This document shows positions 41,901 to 51,300 of a stretch of 64,000 nucleotides of DNA, piece by piece. Made by a program: the position numbers and the translations under genes. Origin of the DNA: Tumebacillus amylolyticus (GTDB lineage Bacteria > Bacillota > Bacilli > Tumebacillales > Tumebacillaceae); contig NZ_JAEQNB010000001.1 of the NCBI RefSeq assembly GCF_016722965.1, forward strand, positions 620,001 through 684,000, in the 5' to 3' direction. A model generated the notes under the pieces. The model saw nothing but the letters and a program-made list of their open reading frames with translations, ran no database searches and had not been told where the DNA came from. Numbering within the stretch: the first letter of the stretch is position 1; every line of letters starts with the position of its first letter.

Positions 41901-43082
41901 ACGCGCTTCGTGTTCCTTGACAGACTGCCGATGCTTGGCAACGACAAATTGGATCGGAAAACGTTGCGTACCCTTGATCCCGGCCCTGATGTACAAGCGA
42001 TGTCCGATCAGTACGTTCCGCCGCGGACGGCGTTGGAGCGCGAGATGGCGAACCTGTTCGAGCGCATCTTGAAAGTTCGACCGATCGGTGTGCAGGACGA
42101 CTTTTTTGCAGCAGGCGGTCATTCGTTGAAGGTACTGGCTCTGATCAGCGAGGTGCAACGAGAGTTTGGAGTGGCGTTGCCGCTCGTGGACGTGTATCAG
42201 CGTCCGACCGTCGCGCAACTTTGCGAATGGCTGGAAAACACCGCCAGCGCGCACAACAGTCTGCGTGACGGAGCGATTCTCATCCAGCAAGGGGAGGGAG
42301 CGCAACCTCCGCTGTTCTTGGTGCACGGACAGGGAGGCGGGATCGCTTCGTTCTTCTTGCTCGCCAAAGCGCTGGGCACGGAGGAGACGGTGTACGGGTT
42401 GCAGGCGTTCGGGTATGAGTCGGCCGAGGAGCCGCTGACGTCGATCGGAGAGATGGCCGATCGCTATGTCGAAGAGATTTGCCGCATCGCCCCGCACGGA
42501 CCGTACCATCTCGCCGGGTGGTCGTTCGGCGGGACGGTGGCCTTTGAAGTCGCCCGCCGGTTGGAGCAACGGGGCGAGCGTGTCGAATGGCTGGGCTTGT
42601 TCGATGCACACCCGATGGATTTGCCGGATGACCTGCGTGAGAGACAGGCCTGGACGGAGAGCGATGTGCTGCGGTTCGCCTTGGTCGATCTCGGACTGCA
42701 AGCCGATGCGCTGGACGGCCTACGCGATGCGGAGGCGTTCGCTTATGTCATGCACCAGTTGGAGCGCGCCGGACATGTACCGCGCGGACTGTCTGCGGAC
42801 AGTATGCGTGCCAAGCTGAACACGATGGCCGCACACGGGACGGCCGCTGCGTTCTACCGATATGAAGGGCCTGTGCAGGCCGATCTGCATCTGTATCGTG
42901 TCTCGGAAGTGTCGGCGCAAGGTCATTCCTTAGTCGATGCCAACGAATGGAGACCTCGAACAAACGGAGAAGTGCTGATTGTTCCGGTGTCCGGCACCCA
43001 CAACACGATGCTGGATCAAGCCCATGTCTTCGCCCTGGCTGAACAGATGAAACAACGAACAACTTCGAAAAAAGGGTGCTGA
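35934..43082 (+). CDS. NRPS 3: degenerate C, A, T, C, A, T, TE
   Basis: A 2382-residue terminating NRPS. The N-terminal C-type domain has HHELILDEQ (near 130), with the catalytic spacing disturbed. A3 (448-960) carries CFDISVWQFLAPL and INAYGASETSDDF, pocket by hand DIWEITADDK. Carrier LGGHSLK near 993. C domain with HHIVGDF near 1188. A4 (1521-2020) has TFDVSVWELFLPL, pocket DVWVLILVNK, close to A1, so A1 and A4 may share a substrate type. Carrier AGGHSLK near 2061. Type I thioesterase from about 2120 with GWSFGG and a late SGTHNTML histidine. TTG start with GGGAGG upstream. Releases the product, by hydrolysis or cyclisation. Confidence 0.88.
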   Translation: MNYLSKENVQEVLELSVLQERMITTPDAHLDQYAYELEGVIDPVLLEQALQTVIATHPELRSVFRPLKKRTVQVVLKNRPIPLALYDLHSQTEAEIAVEMDAPAEIGSGPLLRCALVRITEEQSQLRVAHHELILDEQSRCALLEDWMAVYEALAAGKDPAQPPERPRFSSYLQWLTRKDWMPAKAFWRAQAGEIATSAMFSARRRETGPMERRICSTQSLPSELSSKLRDVASQAKVSQKAVVATAWALLAALYSGEEHVTYGWRANGRPAEIADAEKMLGSLAHLLPLTLQVAGEQMLDDYLRHVEQQLQGIEAASFLPETEARRDAEVPEGVALYDTSLSFTTSSDARLTPSWEQVSTGKQPVLQVAVRAGESWRIDWSFAGDALSASIVERLQQQFCTLLESVTEASLTAPLAQLRLISEQEVREIEVFNVSSLPNPDLSLLAHHVIERQVAQTPGATAVRCGAEQWSYVELNAKANQLAWHLRESGFGRDDVAALFAERNIEMLVGILGVLKAGGAYVPLDAANPVTRNRTVVETSRSKIVLTQSPLLEASRELIADIEAAPAIVNLSDFAVRANYPTDNPPALNEPGDLANVFFTSGSTGLPKGAMVEHIGMLNHLYAKINLVKMSAASVVAQTASHCFDISVWQFLAPLMVGGVTVIYPNAVSGDPDELLVATERDGVTDLELVPAMIEMMGRAAQELQSVPLKSLRHLIATGEGLPTELCNRWRSLYPEVTMINAYGASETSDDFTHEVIDEWVEEERPYVSVGTVIPHHRVYVLDRFLRQVPIGAIGEICVTGVGVGRGYLHDPERTAKAFLPNPFADGMGERLYRTGDLGCFAPDGRLTYISRVDFQVKVRGHRIELGEVEGALRRHPLIDQCVALVRKDDFGQNRLLAYIVASKPVTTEELRDHLKRWVPEYMIPEALVLLDKMPLNRNGKVDRKALPDPEQSDTGAVTPPRNAAEEALVSIWEDVLKVSGLGIDHNFFALGGHSLKTIQVRARIKRQFGIDIPLLQLFEKQTIRELSDLVGEVAADCVAGETLLIPKLPPAEAYEMSHAQQRLFFLHWMDRENVSYNMPALLELEGALDQQALVRAFETILARHDVLRTTYEMRSERPVQRVHAMQPLDVPFTDVSGLPETERESALWDEVTAEMQTPFDLTVGPVFRMRVFRLAPERHWLMLQVHHIVGDFWSWQVILREFQTLYAAQAAGDQKQNPLAPLPVQYTDYAAWQNQRLEQGHLQASQAFWRETLGGELPVLDLPSDYPRPAMMRSEGRQVRFVLDQELANGLQQLTQQGDATLFLVLLTATGILLSRLSGQRDLVLGTPEAGRSLQELEGLVGLFINTLPLRLHVEPGLSFLQLLEQVKQRALQAYEHHEYPFDQLVEEINPARDLSRTPIFSVMFQVLRDGEERFHEVAGLQMRPVDLEVTSTKFDLQIDFAERPNALECLFTYRSDLYKRETVERWMHHLHLLLREIIAAPESEVESLRLVDAQERTRMLTEWNQTDEEFAQSVCVHTLFEQQVERTPDAVAVVCDQETLTYRELNERANALAHHLRTLGVKPEVRVGLCLERSVEMVVAIYGVLKAGGAYVPIDPNHPDKRIAEVVEDAELVLVLTQERFHDRFAAHTLRVIQMDSAEADQWRIAEAVVNPVHVNTPEHLVYMMYTSGSTGKPKGVMNEHRAIVNLLLWMRDQYALTSEDRMMLKTAYTFDVSVWELFLPLISGATLVVARPEGHRDLGYLQHLIAEQQITHAVFVPSALQVFSEQEELDRLTSLKAVLCIGEALPVDLQERFFRVFPHVELHNLYGPTEAAVNVTFWNCQRGEERRYVPVGAPIANAKLYVLDACLEPVPIGVTGELFIGGVPVARGYHNRAELTAERFLSDPFSTRDGARMYRTGDMVRRHADGTIEFLGRADDQVKLRGFRIELGDIEAALLKIPSVRETAVLLQQDAGEQVLVAYVAADSSIDTGDLRAGLLGQLPEYMLPTRFVFLDRLPMLGNDKLDRKTLRTLDPGPDVQAMSDQYVPPRTALEREMANLFERILKVRPIGVQDDFFAAGGHSLKVLALISEVQREFGVALPLVDVYQRPTVAQLCEWLENTASAHNSLRDGAILIQQGEGAQPPLFLVHGQGGGIASFFLLAKALGTEETVYGLQAFGYESAEEPLTSIGEMADRYVEEICRIAPHGPYHLAGWSFGGTVAFEVARRLEQRGERVEWLGLFDAHPMDLPDDLRERQAWTESDVLRFALVDLGLQADALDGLRDAEAFAYVMHQLERAGHVPRGLSADSMRAKLNTMAAHGTAAAFYRYEGPVQADLHLYRVSEVSAQGHSLVDANEWRPRTNGEVLIVPVSGTHNTMLDQAHVFALAEQMKQRTTSKKGC

Positions 43083-43083
43083 A

Positions 43084-44379
43084 ATGAAATACCGTGATCT
43101 GCATATCAACGTGAAAGTACGATTGGTCGAGGCGTTTTTAGTCAACTTAGTGGGCAATATGATCTATCCGTTTATGGCGATCTATTTTGCAGATCGCTAC
43201 GGCCCTGCGATCACCGGGTTTCTGTTTGTCGCGAACATCCTGATCGGGCTGTTCTTTGGACTGTACGGCGGGGTGCTCGCCGACCGTTTTGGTCGGCGAA
43301 AGATGTTGCGAATCGCGGAAACGGGCCGTTTCCTCTCGCTGTTGATCATCGGTTTGGCGAACTCGCCTTGGTTTGATTCACCATTGACGACGCTGGTTCT
43401 CGTGTTGATTTTGAACGGATTTGGCGGTTTGGCCTTCCCGGCGATGCAAGCGATGATCGTCGATTGCACCACGCCGGAGGACCGTAAGTTTGTGTACAGC
43501 CTCGATTATTGGACGTTGAACACCTCGCTGCTGATCGGCGGGATGGTCGGGGCGTTTTTCTTCCGATCCTACCTGTTTGAGCTGTTCTCGGCGGCGGCTT
43601 TGATCTCGTTTGGCTCGCTGTGCTTGCTGTTGTTCGTCATTCGAGAGACTCACTTCCCCAAGTCAAAATCTGCGCAGGAAAAAGCGGGTGAACCCGCTCC
43701 GAAATCTCAAGGCGGCGGCTACGGGATGGTGTTGCGTGACCGCACGTTCATGCTCTATATCTTGGCGGTGGCACTGTTGCTCTCGCTCGAGCAGATCTTT
43801 TTCAACTATGCGGGCGTCCGTCTGTCCGGCGAGATGACGACCCAATCGCTGTTCTCATGGGGCGATCAAGATGCGAAGGTCGACGGAGTCGGCATGTTCG
43901 GGATCTTGCGCACCGAAAACGCTCTGTTCGTCGTGTTGCTGGCCGGGGTTGCCACGCGGTGGTTCAAACGTTTCCGGGACACAGGCGTGCTGATGGCAGG
44001 CATCTTGGTTACCATGATCGGGTTCGCCGTGCTGGCGGTCTCCAACAGTCCGTGGCTGTTGCTGGTCTGCATGTTGATCGCCACGCTGGGGGAACTGATG
44101 CACACCCCGATTCGCCAGTCCTATCTCGCGGAGATCATTCCGCCCGCCAACCGGGGCACATACATGGCGATGACGGGGTTGAACCCGGTCATCGCACAGC
44201 TGATCGGAGCCGGTTCGATCACAGCCGGCGCCGTCGTTTCCTCTTGGGTGATCAGCATTGCCACGCTTGTGATCGGACTGGCGAGCGCAGGGCTGTTCGG
44301 GAAAACGTTACTCAATTTGCCAAAGCGCAAACAAGCGATGGAAGCAGAAGAGGCTTTGCAACAAGGAGCTTCCACATAA
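43084..44379 (+). CDS. MFS exporter of the NRPS/PKS cluster
   Basis: A 431-residue major facilitator with about 12 hydrophobic segments and the loop 2-3 signature GVLADRFGRRKML near residue 62. A cytoplasmic central loop (SKSAQEKAGEPAPKSQ) separates the halves. ATG at 43084 starts one base after the NRPS 3 stop, so it is part of the operon and probably exports the product or gives self-resistance. Substrate not visible. Confidence 0.85.
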   Translation: MKYRDLHINVKVRLVEAFLVNLVGNMIYPFMAIYFADRYGPAITGFLFVANILIGLFFGLYGGVLADRFGRRKMLRIAETGRFLSLLIIGLANSPWFDSPLTTLVLVLILNGFGGLAFPAMQAMIVDCTTPEDRKFVYSLDYWTLNTSLLIGGMVGAFFFRSYLFELFSAAALISFGSLCLLLFVIRETHFPKSKSAQEKAGEPAPKSQGGGYGMVLRDRTFMLYILAVALLLSLEQIFFNYAGVRLSGEMTTQSLFSWGDQDAKVDGVGMFGILRTENALFVVLLAGVATRWFKRFRDTGVLMAGILVTMIGFAVLAVSNSPWLLLVCMLIATLGELMHTPIRQSYLAEIIPPANRGTYMAMTGLNPVIAQLIGAGSITAGAVVSSWVISIATLVIGLASAGLFGKTLLNLPKRKQAMEAEEALQQGAST

Positions 44380-44406
44380 GGTTTGAGGACGAGGAGGAAC
44401 GTGACG

Positions 44407-47400
44407 ATGACCGATAGATTGAAACAAGGGTATGAACCGATCGCCATCGTAGGGATCGGTTGCAGATTTCCAGGCGGTGTCCGCGACCCCGAGAGTTTCT
44501 GGAACTTGCTTCGCGAAGGCGTGGATGCGGTGACGGAAGTGCCGGCCGACCGTTGGGATACCCAACGCTTCTATCACCCCAATCACAAAAAGCCGGACAC
44601 GTCCGATATGCACTGGGGCGGATTCGTGGACGATGTCGACAAGTTCGATCCGGAGTTCTTCGGCATCTCGCCCCGGGAAGCGGATGAGATGGACCCGCAA
44701 CAACGAATGATGCTTGAAGTGAGCTGGGAGGCGCTCGAGGACGCGGGCTTGCGGCCGGAGAAATTGATTGGCTCCAAGACGGGCGTTTACGTAGGAAGCT
44801 ACACGTCTGACGATCAGTTCTTGCAGACCGCCCAGCACAAGGTCGATTTTCTCGACTTGAACTCGCTTTCCGGGTTCATGACGACGATGACCTCCAACCG
44901 GGTCTCCAACGCATTCGACTTCCAAGGACCTTCGATGACGATCGACACGGCTTGCTCCTCCTCGTTGGTCGCTGTGCACCTCGCCTGCCAGAGCTTGATC
45001 ACGGGGGAATCGAACCTCGCCTTGGCGGGCGGTGTGAACATCATGGTCACGCCGCACATCACGCTTGATAAGACCGAAGGCGGCTCTTTTTCCCCGGACG
45101 GCCGTTCCAAGGCGTTCGACTCTCGGGCGAACGGCTATGTGCGCGCCGAAGGGGGCGCCATGGTCGTGCTCAAGCGATTGGAAGAGGCGTTGGCGGACGG
45201 GGATCCGATCTATGCGGTGATCGCCGGGTCGGCGTGTAACCAAGACGGTAGCAGTGATGGGGTAACGGTGCAGAACGAACAGTCGCAAGAAGCGCTGATG
45301 CGGGACGCCCTGAGTCTTGCAGGCATCGAGGCGCATCAGATTCAATACATGGAAGCTCATAGCACGGGAACCTCGGTGGGCGAACCGATCGAAGCGAATG
45401 CGCTCGGGAATGTGCTGTCTGAGAACCGTCCGGATGGCGAGTATTGCTGGGTCGGATCGGTGAAGACCAACATCGGCCACACAGAAGGAGCCGCCGGGGT
45501 AACCGGGCTGATCAAAGCCGCGCTGAGCTTGTGGAAGGAAGAGATCCCACCACATCTGCATTTGCTTGAAACCAATCCGGAAATGGATCTGGAAGCCCTG
45601 CGTCTGCGCGTGCCGACCACCCTCCAACCGTGGGAAAAAACGACGAAACCCCGTTATGCTGGCATCAACTCCTTCGGTTTTGGCGGCACCAATGTTCATG
45701 TGATTTTGACCGAAGCTCCGGCAGTTGCTGAAAAAACGGAGGTGCCGAGCGCTCCTACCGATCAGTTGATCCCTTTGTCCGCCCGCACGCCGGAGGCGTT
45801 GCAAGACGTTGCCGCCTCCTATCGGGCGGCGCTCGCAGAAGGAGGCAAACTGGCACAGGTCAGCTTGGCTGACCTCGCACACAGCACCGCCTTGCATCGA
45901 GGACACCATCCGCAGCGCATGGCCTTGGTTGTTTCGAACAAGGACGAGCTGCTTGAAGCGCTCGACGCCGTTGTGACTTCGGAAACCCATCCGCGCGCCA
46001 TCGAAGGAACTGCGCCCGTTACTCCGGAGAAAACGCGCCGCCTCGCTTTTGTCTTCACAGGAATGGGGCCGCAATGGTGGGGTATGGGACGCCAACTGTA
46101 TGCGGAGGAGCCGGTCTTCCGCGCCACTCTCGACGAGTGTGACCGCGTGTTCCAAGCGATGTCCGGATGGTCGCTGCTGGAGGAGATGTTGAGGAAGGAC
46201 GAGTCACAGTCCCGCATGGAAGAGACACAGATCTCCCAGCCGGCCCATCTGTTCCTGCAGATCGGTCTGACGAATTGGTGGCGGTCGATGGGCATTGAGC
46301 CGGAGGCTGTCGTCGGGCACAGCGCCGGGGAAGCGGCCGCTGCCTACGCGGCGGGCATCCTGTCCATGGCAGAAGTTGTGCGGATCGTCTATCATCGCAG
46401 CCGCCTGCAACAGCCGATCACCGGTCAAGGACAAATGATCGGTGTCGGGCTGTCGGAGTCGGCGATCCGTCAACATCTGCAAGGATACGAAGACCGGATC
46501 AACCTCGCCGCGATCAACTCGCCGGGCGGCGTCACGCTGGCGGGAGAGACGCAAGCGCTGGAGGAAGTGCTCAGACCTTTGCAGGAGGCGGATGTTTTTG
46601 TCCGCGATCTAAAAGTGGGCATGGCGTTCCACAGCCATTACATGAACCCGATGAAAGAGGAGTTCTTGGAACAATTGGAAGGGATGAAAGCTCAAAAGAG
46701 CGCGATTTCCTACTACTCCTCGGTGCTGGGTGTGCAAGCGGACATTCACGAACTTGGCACCGAGTACTGGTGGCGCAACTTGCGGGATACCGTGCAGTTT
46801 GCACAAGCGGTGTTGATCATGATCGAGGACGGCTATGACACCTTCCTTGAGATCGGCCCGCATCCGGTGCTCGCGGGTTCCCTTCGTGAATGCCTCGCGC
46901 TGAAAAATCGCACGGCTGAGGTACTCCCTTCGATTCGGCGTGCGGAAGCGGAACGTCCGCAATTGATGAGCACTCTGGGTGCCTTGTATACGCTCGGCTA
47001 TGAGCCGAACTGGAGAGCGTTGGTTGGACAGGCTGCGTTCGTTCGCTTGCCGAGATATGCGTGGCAGCATGAGTCGTACGGGCACGAGACGTCTGCTTCC
47101 CGCCGCCACCGTCTGGGGGATGGAGAGGCACACCCGTTGTTGCAACAGCGCCTGTCCACGACGCGTCCGGTCTGGGAATCGAGCCTCGACCTACGGGGCT
47201 TGCCTTATCTGGGCGATCACCGGATTCGCGGGGCGGTCGCCTACCCGGAGGCCGCCTATATGGAGATGGGAATGGCCGCGGCTCGCACTCTGTACGGCAG
47301 TCAGTCCGCCGGGTTCGAGCTATCCGACATCTCGTTTGAAAAAGCGTTCTTCCTGAATGCAGAGACGGGAAATAAAGTGCAACTGCATTTCAACGGCGCA

Positions 47401-48393
47401 AGCGGGCACTTTGAAGTTTACTCCACCGAGTATGAGAGTGATCATCCCGTCTGGACGAGACATGCAGCGGGCACAGTCAGACCGAGGCCGTCCACTGACG
47501 CGCGCAAGGCCGACCTCAACGCGTGGCGTGTACAATGTGTCCACGCTATTTCGAAACAACAAGCCTACGCGCATTTCCAAAGCCTCGGACTTGAGTGCGG
47601 TCCGTCGTTCCAAGGCATGGAACAACTTTGGCAAGGACAAGGAGTGGCGTTTGCTGAGTTACGGATGCCACAGCTGGTGGAGGCGGAAGCGGCCGACTAT
47701 GTGTTCCACCCGGCGATGCTCGACATCGCCTTGCAGATGATGGCAGCCGTGATGCCGTATGACGGGGGCGATCGTTCGGCGCTGTTCATGCCGGTTGCGA
47801 TCTCGCAGGTTGTGTTGCGGCAGGCACCGACTCCGCGCATGTGGGCGTTTGCCCGCCTCGATGAACACACAGACAGCGCGGTTCGCGCCTCGATCACCGT
47901 CGTGGACGAACAAGGCCATGTCGTACTGGAAGTGACCGACCTCCTCGCGCAGTCCTTCCAAACGGTCGCAGCAGGACAGGCCGAGGCAGCGGCCACGGTC
48001 GATTTTGGCGATATCTATCGCCAGACCGAAGACCATGAACGGCAAGAGCTGTTGACCGAGGAACTCACCGGAATTGTCTCGCAAGTACTGAACGTGCCCC
48101 GCGCCAAACTGCAGACGGGACGTTCTCTGCAAACATATGGATTGGATTCGATGATGGCGATCAGGCTCAAGGGTCGCTTGGAAAAAACACTCGGCTCGTC
48201 CGTGTCGCTCGTCGACTTGATCCAAGGGGTGAGCGTCGACGAATTGGCGACCGCCCTGCGTCCGCAAGTGGATGAGTGGGCGATGCTCTCGTCGGTCGAT
48301 CTTGAAGAAGACCTGCTGGCGGAACTGAGCGAACTCTCGTCGGACGAACTGGATGCCATGCTGGCTGAAATCGCCGTTTCCAAGGAGGACTAA
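44407..48393 (+). CDS. Type I PKS module: KS-AT-DH-ACP
   Basis: A 1328-residue polyketide synthase. KS (14-430) shows DTACSSSLVA, EAHSTGTS and NIGHTEGAAG, all catalytic residues in place. AT (545-850) has GHSAGE and AFHSHYM, a malonyl-type pattern. DH (908-1150) keeps DHRIRGAVAYP (HxxxGxxxxP) and LDIALQ. ACP has GLDSMM near 1245. No ketoreductase or enoylreductase is present, so the DH lacks a hydroxyl-forming partner in cis. The acidic tail (DLEEDLLAELSELSSDELDA) may dock to the next protein. I chose the ATG at 44407 with GAGGAGG upstream. Confidence 0.9.
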   Translation: MTDRLKQGYEPIAIVGIGCRFPGGVRDPESFWNLLREGVDAVTEVPADRWDTQRFYHPNHKKPDTSDMHWGGFVDDVDKFDPEFFGISPREADEMDPQQRMMLEVSWEALEDAGLRPEKLIGSKTGVYVGSYTSDDQFLQTAQHKVDFLDLNSLSGFMTTMTSNRVSNAFDFQGPSMTIDTACSSSLVAVHLACQSLITGESNLALAGGVNIMVTPHITLDKTEGGSFSPDGRSKAFDSRANGYVRAEGGAMVVLKRLEEALADGDPIYAVIAGSACNQDGSSDGVTVQNEQSQEALMRDALSLAGIEAHQIQYMEAHSTGTSVGEPIEANALGNVLSENRPDGEYCWVGSVKTNIGHTEGAAGVTGLIKAALSLWKEEIPPHLHLLETNPEMDLEALRLRVPTTLQPWEKTTKPRYAGINSFGFGGTNVHVILTEAPAVAEKTEVPSAPTDQLIPLSARTPEALQDVAASYRAALAEGGKLAQVSLADLAHSTALHRGHHPQRMALVVSNKDELLEALDAVVTSETHPRAIEGTAPVTPEKTRRLAFVFTGMGPQWWGMGRQLYAEEPVFRATLDECDRVFQAMSGWSLLEEMLRKDESQSRMEETQISQPAHLFLQIGLTNWWRSMGIEPEAVVGHSAGEAAAAYAAGILSMAEVVRIVYHRSRLQQPITGQGQMIGVGLSESAIRQHLQGYEDRINLAAINSPGGVTLAGETQALEEVLRPLQEADVFVRDLKVGMAFHSHYMNPMKEEFLEQLEGMKAQKSAISYYSSVLGVQADIHELGTEYWWRNLRDTVQFAQAVLIMIEDGYDTFLEIGPHPVLAGSLRECLALKNRTAEVLPSIRRAEAERPQLMSTLGALYTLGYEPNWRALVGQAAFVRLPRYAWQHESYGHETSASRRHRLGDGEAHPLLQQRLSTTRPVWESSLDLRGLPYLGDHRIRGAVAYPEAAYMEMGMAAARTLYGSQSAGFELSDISFEKAFFLNAETGNKVQLHFNGASGHFEVYSTEYESDHPVWTRHAAGTVRPRPSTDARKADLNAWRVQCVHAISKQQAYAHFQSLGLECGPSFQGMEQLWQGQGVAFAELRMPQLVEAEAADYVFHPAMLDIALQMMAAVMPYDGGDRSALFMPVAISQVVLRQAPTPRMWAFARLDEHTDSAVRASITVVDEQGHVVLEVTDLLAQSFQTVAAGQAEAAATVDFGDIYRQTEDHERQELLTEELTGIVSQVLNVPRAKLQTGRSLQTYGLDSMMAIRLKGRLEKTLGSSVSLVDLIQGVSVDELATALRPQVDEWAMLSSVDLEEDLLAELSELSSDELDAMLAEIAVSKED

Positions 48394-48396
48394 TGC

Positions 48397-51300
48397 ATGA
48401 GTAACGTAAAAGATCGGCTGTCCCAACTTACGCCGGAACAGCTCCATGCTTTACAGGCCCGACTGAAAAAAGACAGAGTGGCAGCTACCGCAAAAGGCAA
48501 CTCGATTGCGGCGCTGCCTCGTGACCGCGAGATGTATCCGGTGTCGTTTACCCAAAAACGGATGTGGCTGCTCCAGCGAATGGACCCGGACAATGCCTCC
48601 TATAACAACGCGTCGATCATCCGGTTAACAGGGAGCCTCGACCCGGCGCTGATGCACAAGAGCCTCCAAGAATTCGTCAACCGTCATGAAGCGCTCCGCA
48701 CGACCTTCCACGAACAGGGGGAAGGGGAGTTGTATCAGCGGGTGCATGACACGCTCGAACTTCCCTTGCCGTTGTACGACCTTGAACACCTCCCGATCGA
48801 GCTGCGGGAGGAGGAAGCGAAGCGGTTGATGCGCCAAGAAGCGCATCAGCCCTTTGACCTCGAAAACGGTCCGTTGATTCGCACCTTCCTCTACCGCCTC
48901 TCGGAGCGGGAGCATCTCATCATGTTCATGGTGCACCACATCGTCATCGACGGTTGGTCGGCCAGTGTGTTCCTTTCCGAGCTCGGGCTTCTGTACGGGG
49001 AAGCCAGCACCGGAACCCGCGCCAACTTGCCCGTCCCGGAACTGCACTTCATCGATTTTGCCGCTTGGCATAACGAATGGTTCAACGGTGAGGTCGCCGC
49101 GAAGCAGCTTGCATATTGGAAAGAACAGCTCGCCGGCAAAGTCCCGGCGCTTGAACTGCCGGCGGACCGCCCGCGCCCTCTGATCCCGCGTTACCGCGGG
49201 TCGATCTGCCGCTTGCACATCGAAACTGACTTGATCGCTCGCTTGCAAGAATTGAGCCGTGAAGCGGAGACCACGATGTTCATGACCCTGATGGCGGGCT
49301 TTCAGGCGCTCCTGCACCGCTATACGGGCCAAACCGATTTTTCGGTCGGGTTCCCTGTTGCCGGCCGGTCTCGCGAGGAGACTCACGGCATCTTTGGACC
49401 GTTGATGAACACCGTGCCACTGCGGGCGCTCGTCTCGGAAGAAGAGTCGTTCCTCGAACTCTTGCAGCGCGTGCGTGAGCGAGTATCCGGCGCGATGGCC
49501 AACCCGGATGTACCGCTTGAAAAACTGGTCGAAGAGTTGCAGCCGGAACGCCAGCCGGGCACTTCGCCTTTTTATCAGGTCATGTTCAACCTGATCTTCG
49601 AAATTCCGGAAACGCACCTGCCGGAGCTCAGCATCGTCTACGAAATGTTTGATTCAGGCGTCGCCAAGTTCGATCTTGTGATCGAAGCGTTCTTGAAACC
49701 GGACGGATTGCATCTTGTGTTCGAATACAACACCGATCTGTTCGACGAAGCGACGATGGTGCGTCTGGCCAACTCGTACCGCATCCTGTTGGCCGGTGTC
49801 GCCGAGCAGCCGGAACGCCCGGTTTGGCAATTGCCGGTACTCACGCCGGAAGACACCCACCGCGTGCTCGTCGAGTGGAACGACACCGCAACGGAGCAAG
49901 ACCCGCGCACGCGTCATGTTGTACAAGCATTCGAGGAGATGGCAGCGCATCATGCGACTGACATCGCGGTGGTTGGAGGCGATGTGCGCCTGACCTACCA
50001 AGAGTTGAACGAGCGCGCGAATCGACTCGCCCGTTTCCTGCGCGAACGAGGCGTGGTGAAGGACAGCCGCGTAGGTCTCTGCGCGGATCACACACCGGAC
50101 ATGGTCGTGGGGGTACTCGCGGTGCTCAAAGCGGGCGGGGCCTATGTCCCGATCGATCCGGCTTACCCGCAGGATCGGATCGCCTACATGATGGAGGACA
50201 GCGGGATCGAACTCTTGCTCACCCAGAGCAAGTTGGCGGAGCGTCTGCCTGACAAAACGCGGCGCTTTTTGCTGGACACCGAATTCGAAACATTGACCGA
50301 GTTCGCAACCGACAATCTCGATCTTCCCATCACGCCAGACGACCTCGTGTATGTCATCTACACCTCCGGCTCAACAGGCCGTCCCAAGGGTGTTCTGATC
50401 ACACACGGCGGCTTGATGAACTACCTGACCTGGGCGATCGACACCTACGCGCAAAAAGGTCACGGGGCTCCCGTGCATTCCTCGCTGGCGTTCGATTTGA
50501 CCGTCACCTCGATGTACGTTCCGCTGCTCAGCGGCAAGCGCGTCGTGTTGGCGGCTGGATCGATGGGGGTAGACGCCTTGGTCGAAGCGATGCGCCAGTC
50601 GCCGGGCTACAGCTTGACGAAAATCACTCCGGCTCACCTGCAACTGCTCGGCATGGAAGCACAGTCCGGCGGGGATGCCCATACCTGGAATCACGTCTTC
50701 GTCATCGGCGGTGAAGCGCTCACCTATGAAAGTATCGCTCCGTGGCAACAGCTCGCCCCCGACACCGTGCTGATCAATGAATACGGCCCGACGGAAACGG
50801 TGGTCGGCTGCTGCGTCTACAGCGTGCCGCGTGGAGAACAAGCGGCCGGGACCGTCCCGATCGGACGACCGATCGCGAACACGCAGCTCTACGTGCTCGA
50901 CCGACATTTTCAACCGGTGCCGATCGGGGCGGTTGGGGAACTGTACATCAGCGGCTACGGCGTCGCTCGCGGCTACTTGAACCGTCCAGAGTTGACCGCG
51001 GAACGTTTTGTCGAGAATCCTTTTGTCCCAGGCACCCGCATGTACAAAACGGGCGACCTCGCCCGCTACCTGTCCGACGGCAACCTCGTCTACCTCGGCC
51101 GTCTCGACGACCAGGTGAAGATTCGCGGATACCGCATCGAGCTCGGGGAGATTGAAACGGTGCTGGCCACGCACGCCCAGGTCAAGCTGGCGGCCGTCGT
51201 TGTACAAGACGACGGACAAGGGGACAAGCGTCTCGTCGGCTACTACACCACGGCAGACGGTGGACCCATTCCCACTCGCGACTTGCGCAGTTTCTTAAAA

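Noticed and set aside
44308-46155. 615-codon open frame antisense to the PKS
   Set aside because: Lies over the KS and AT domains with intact catalytic motifs on the other strand; no start signal.
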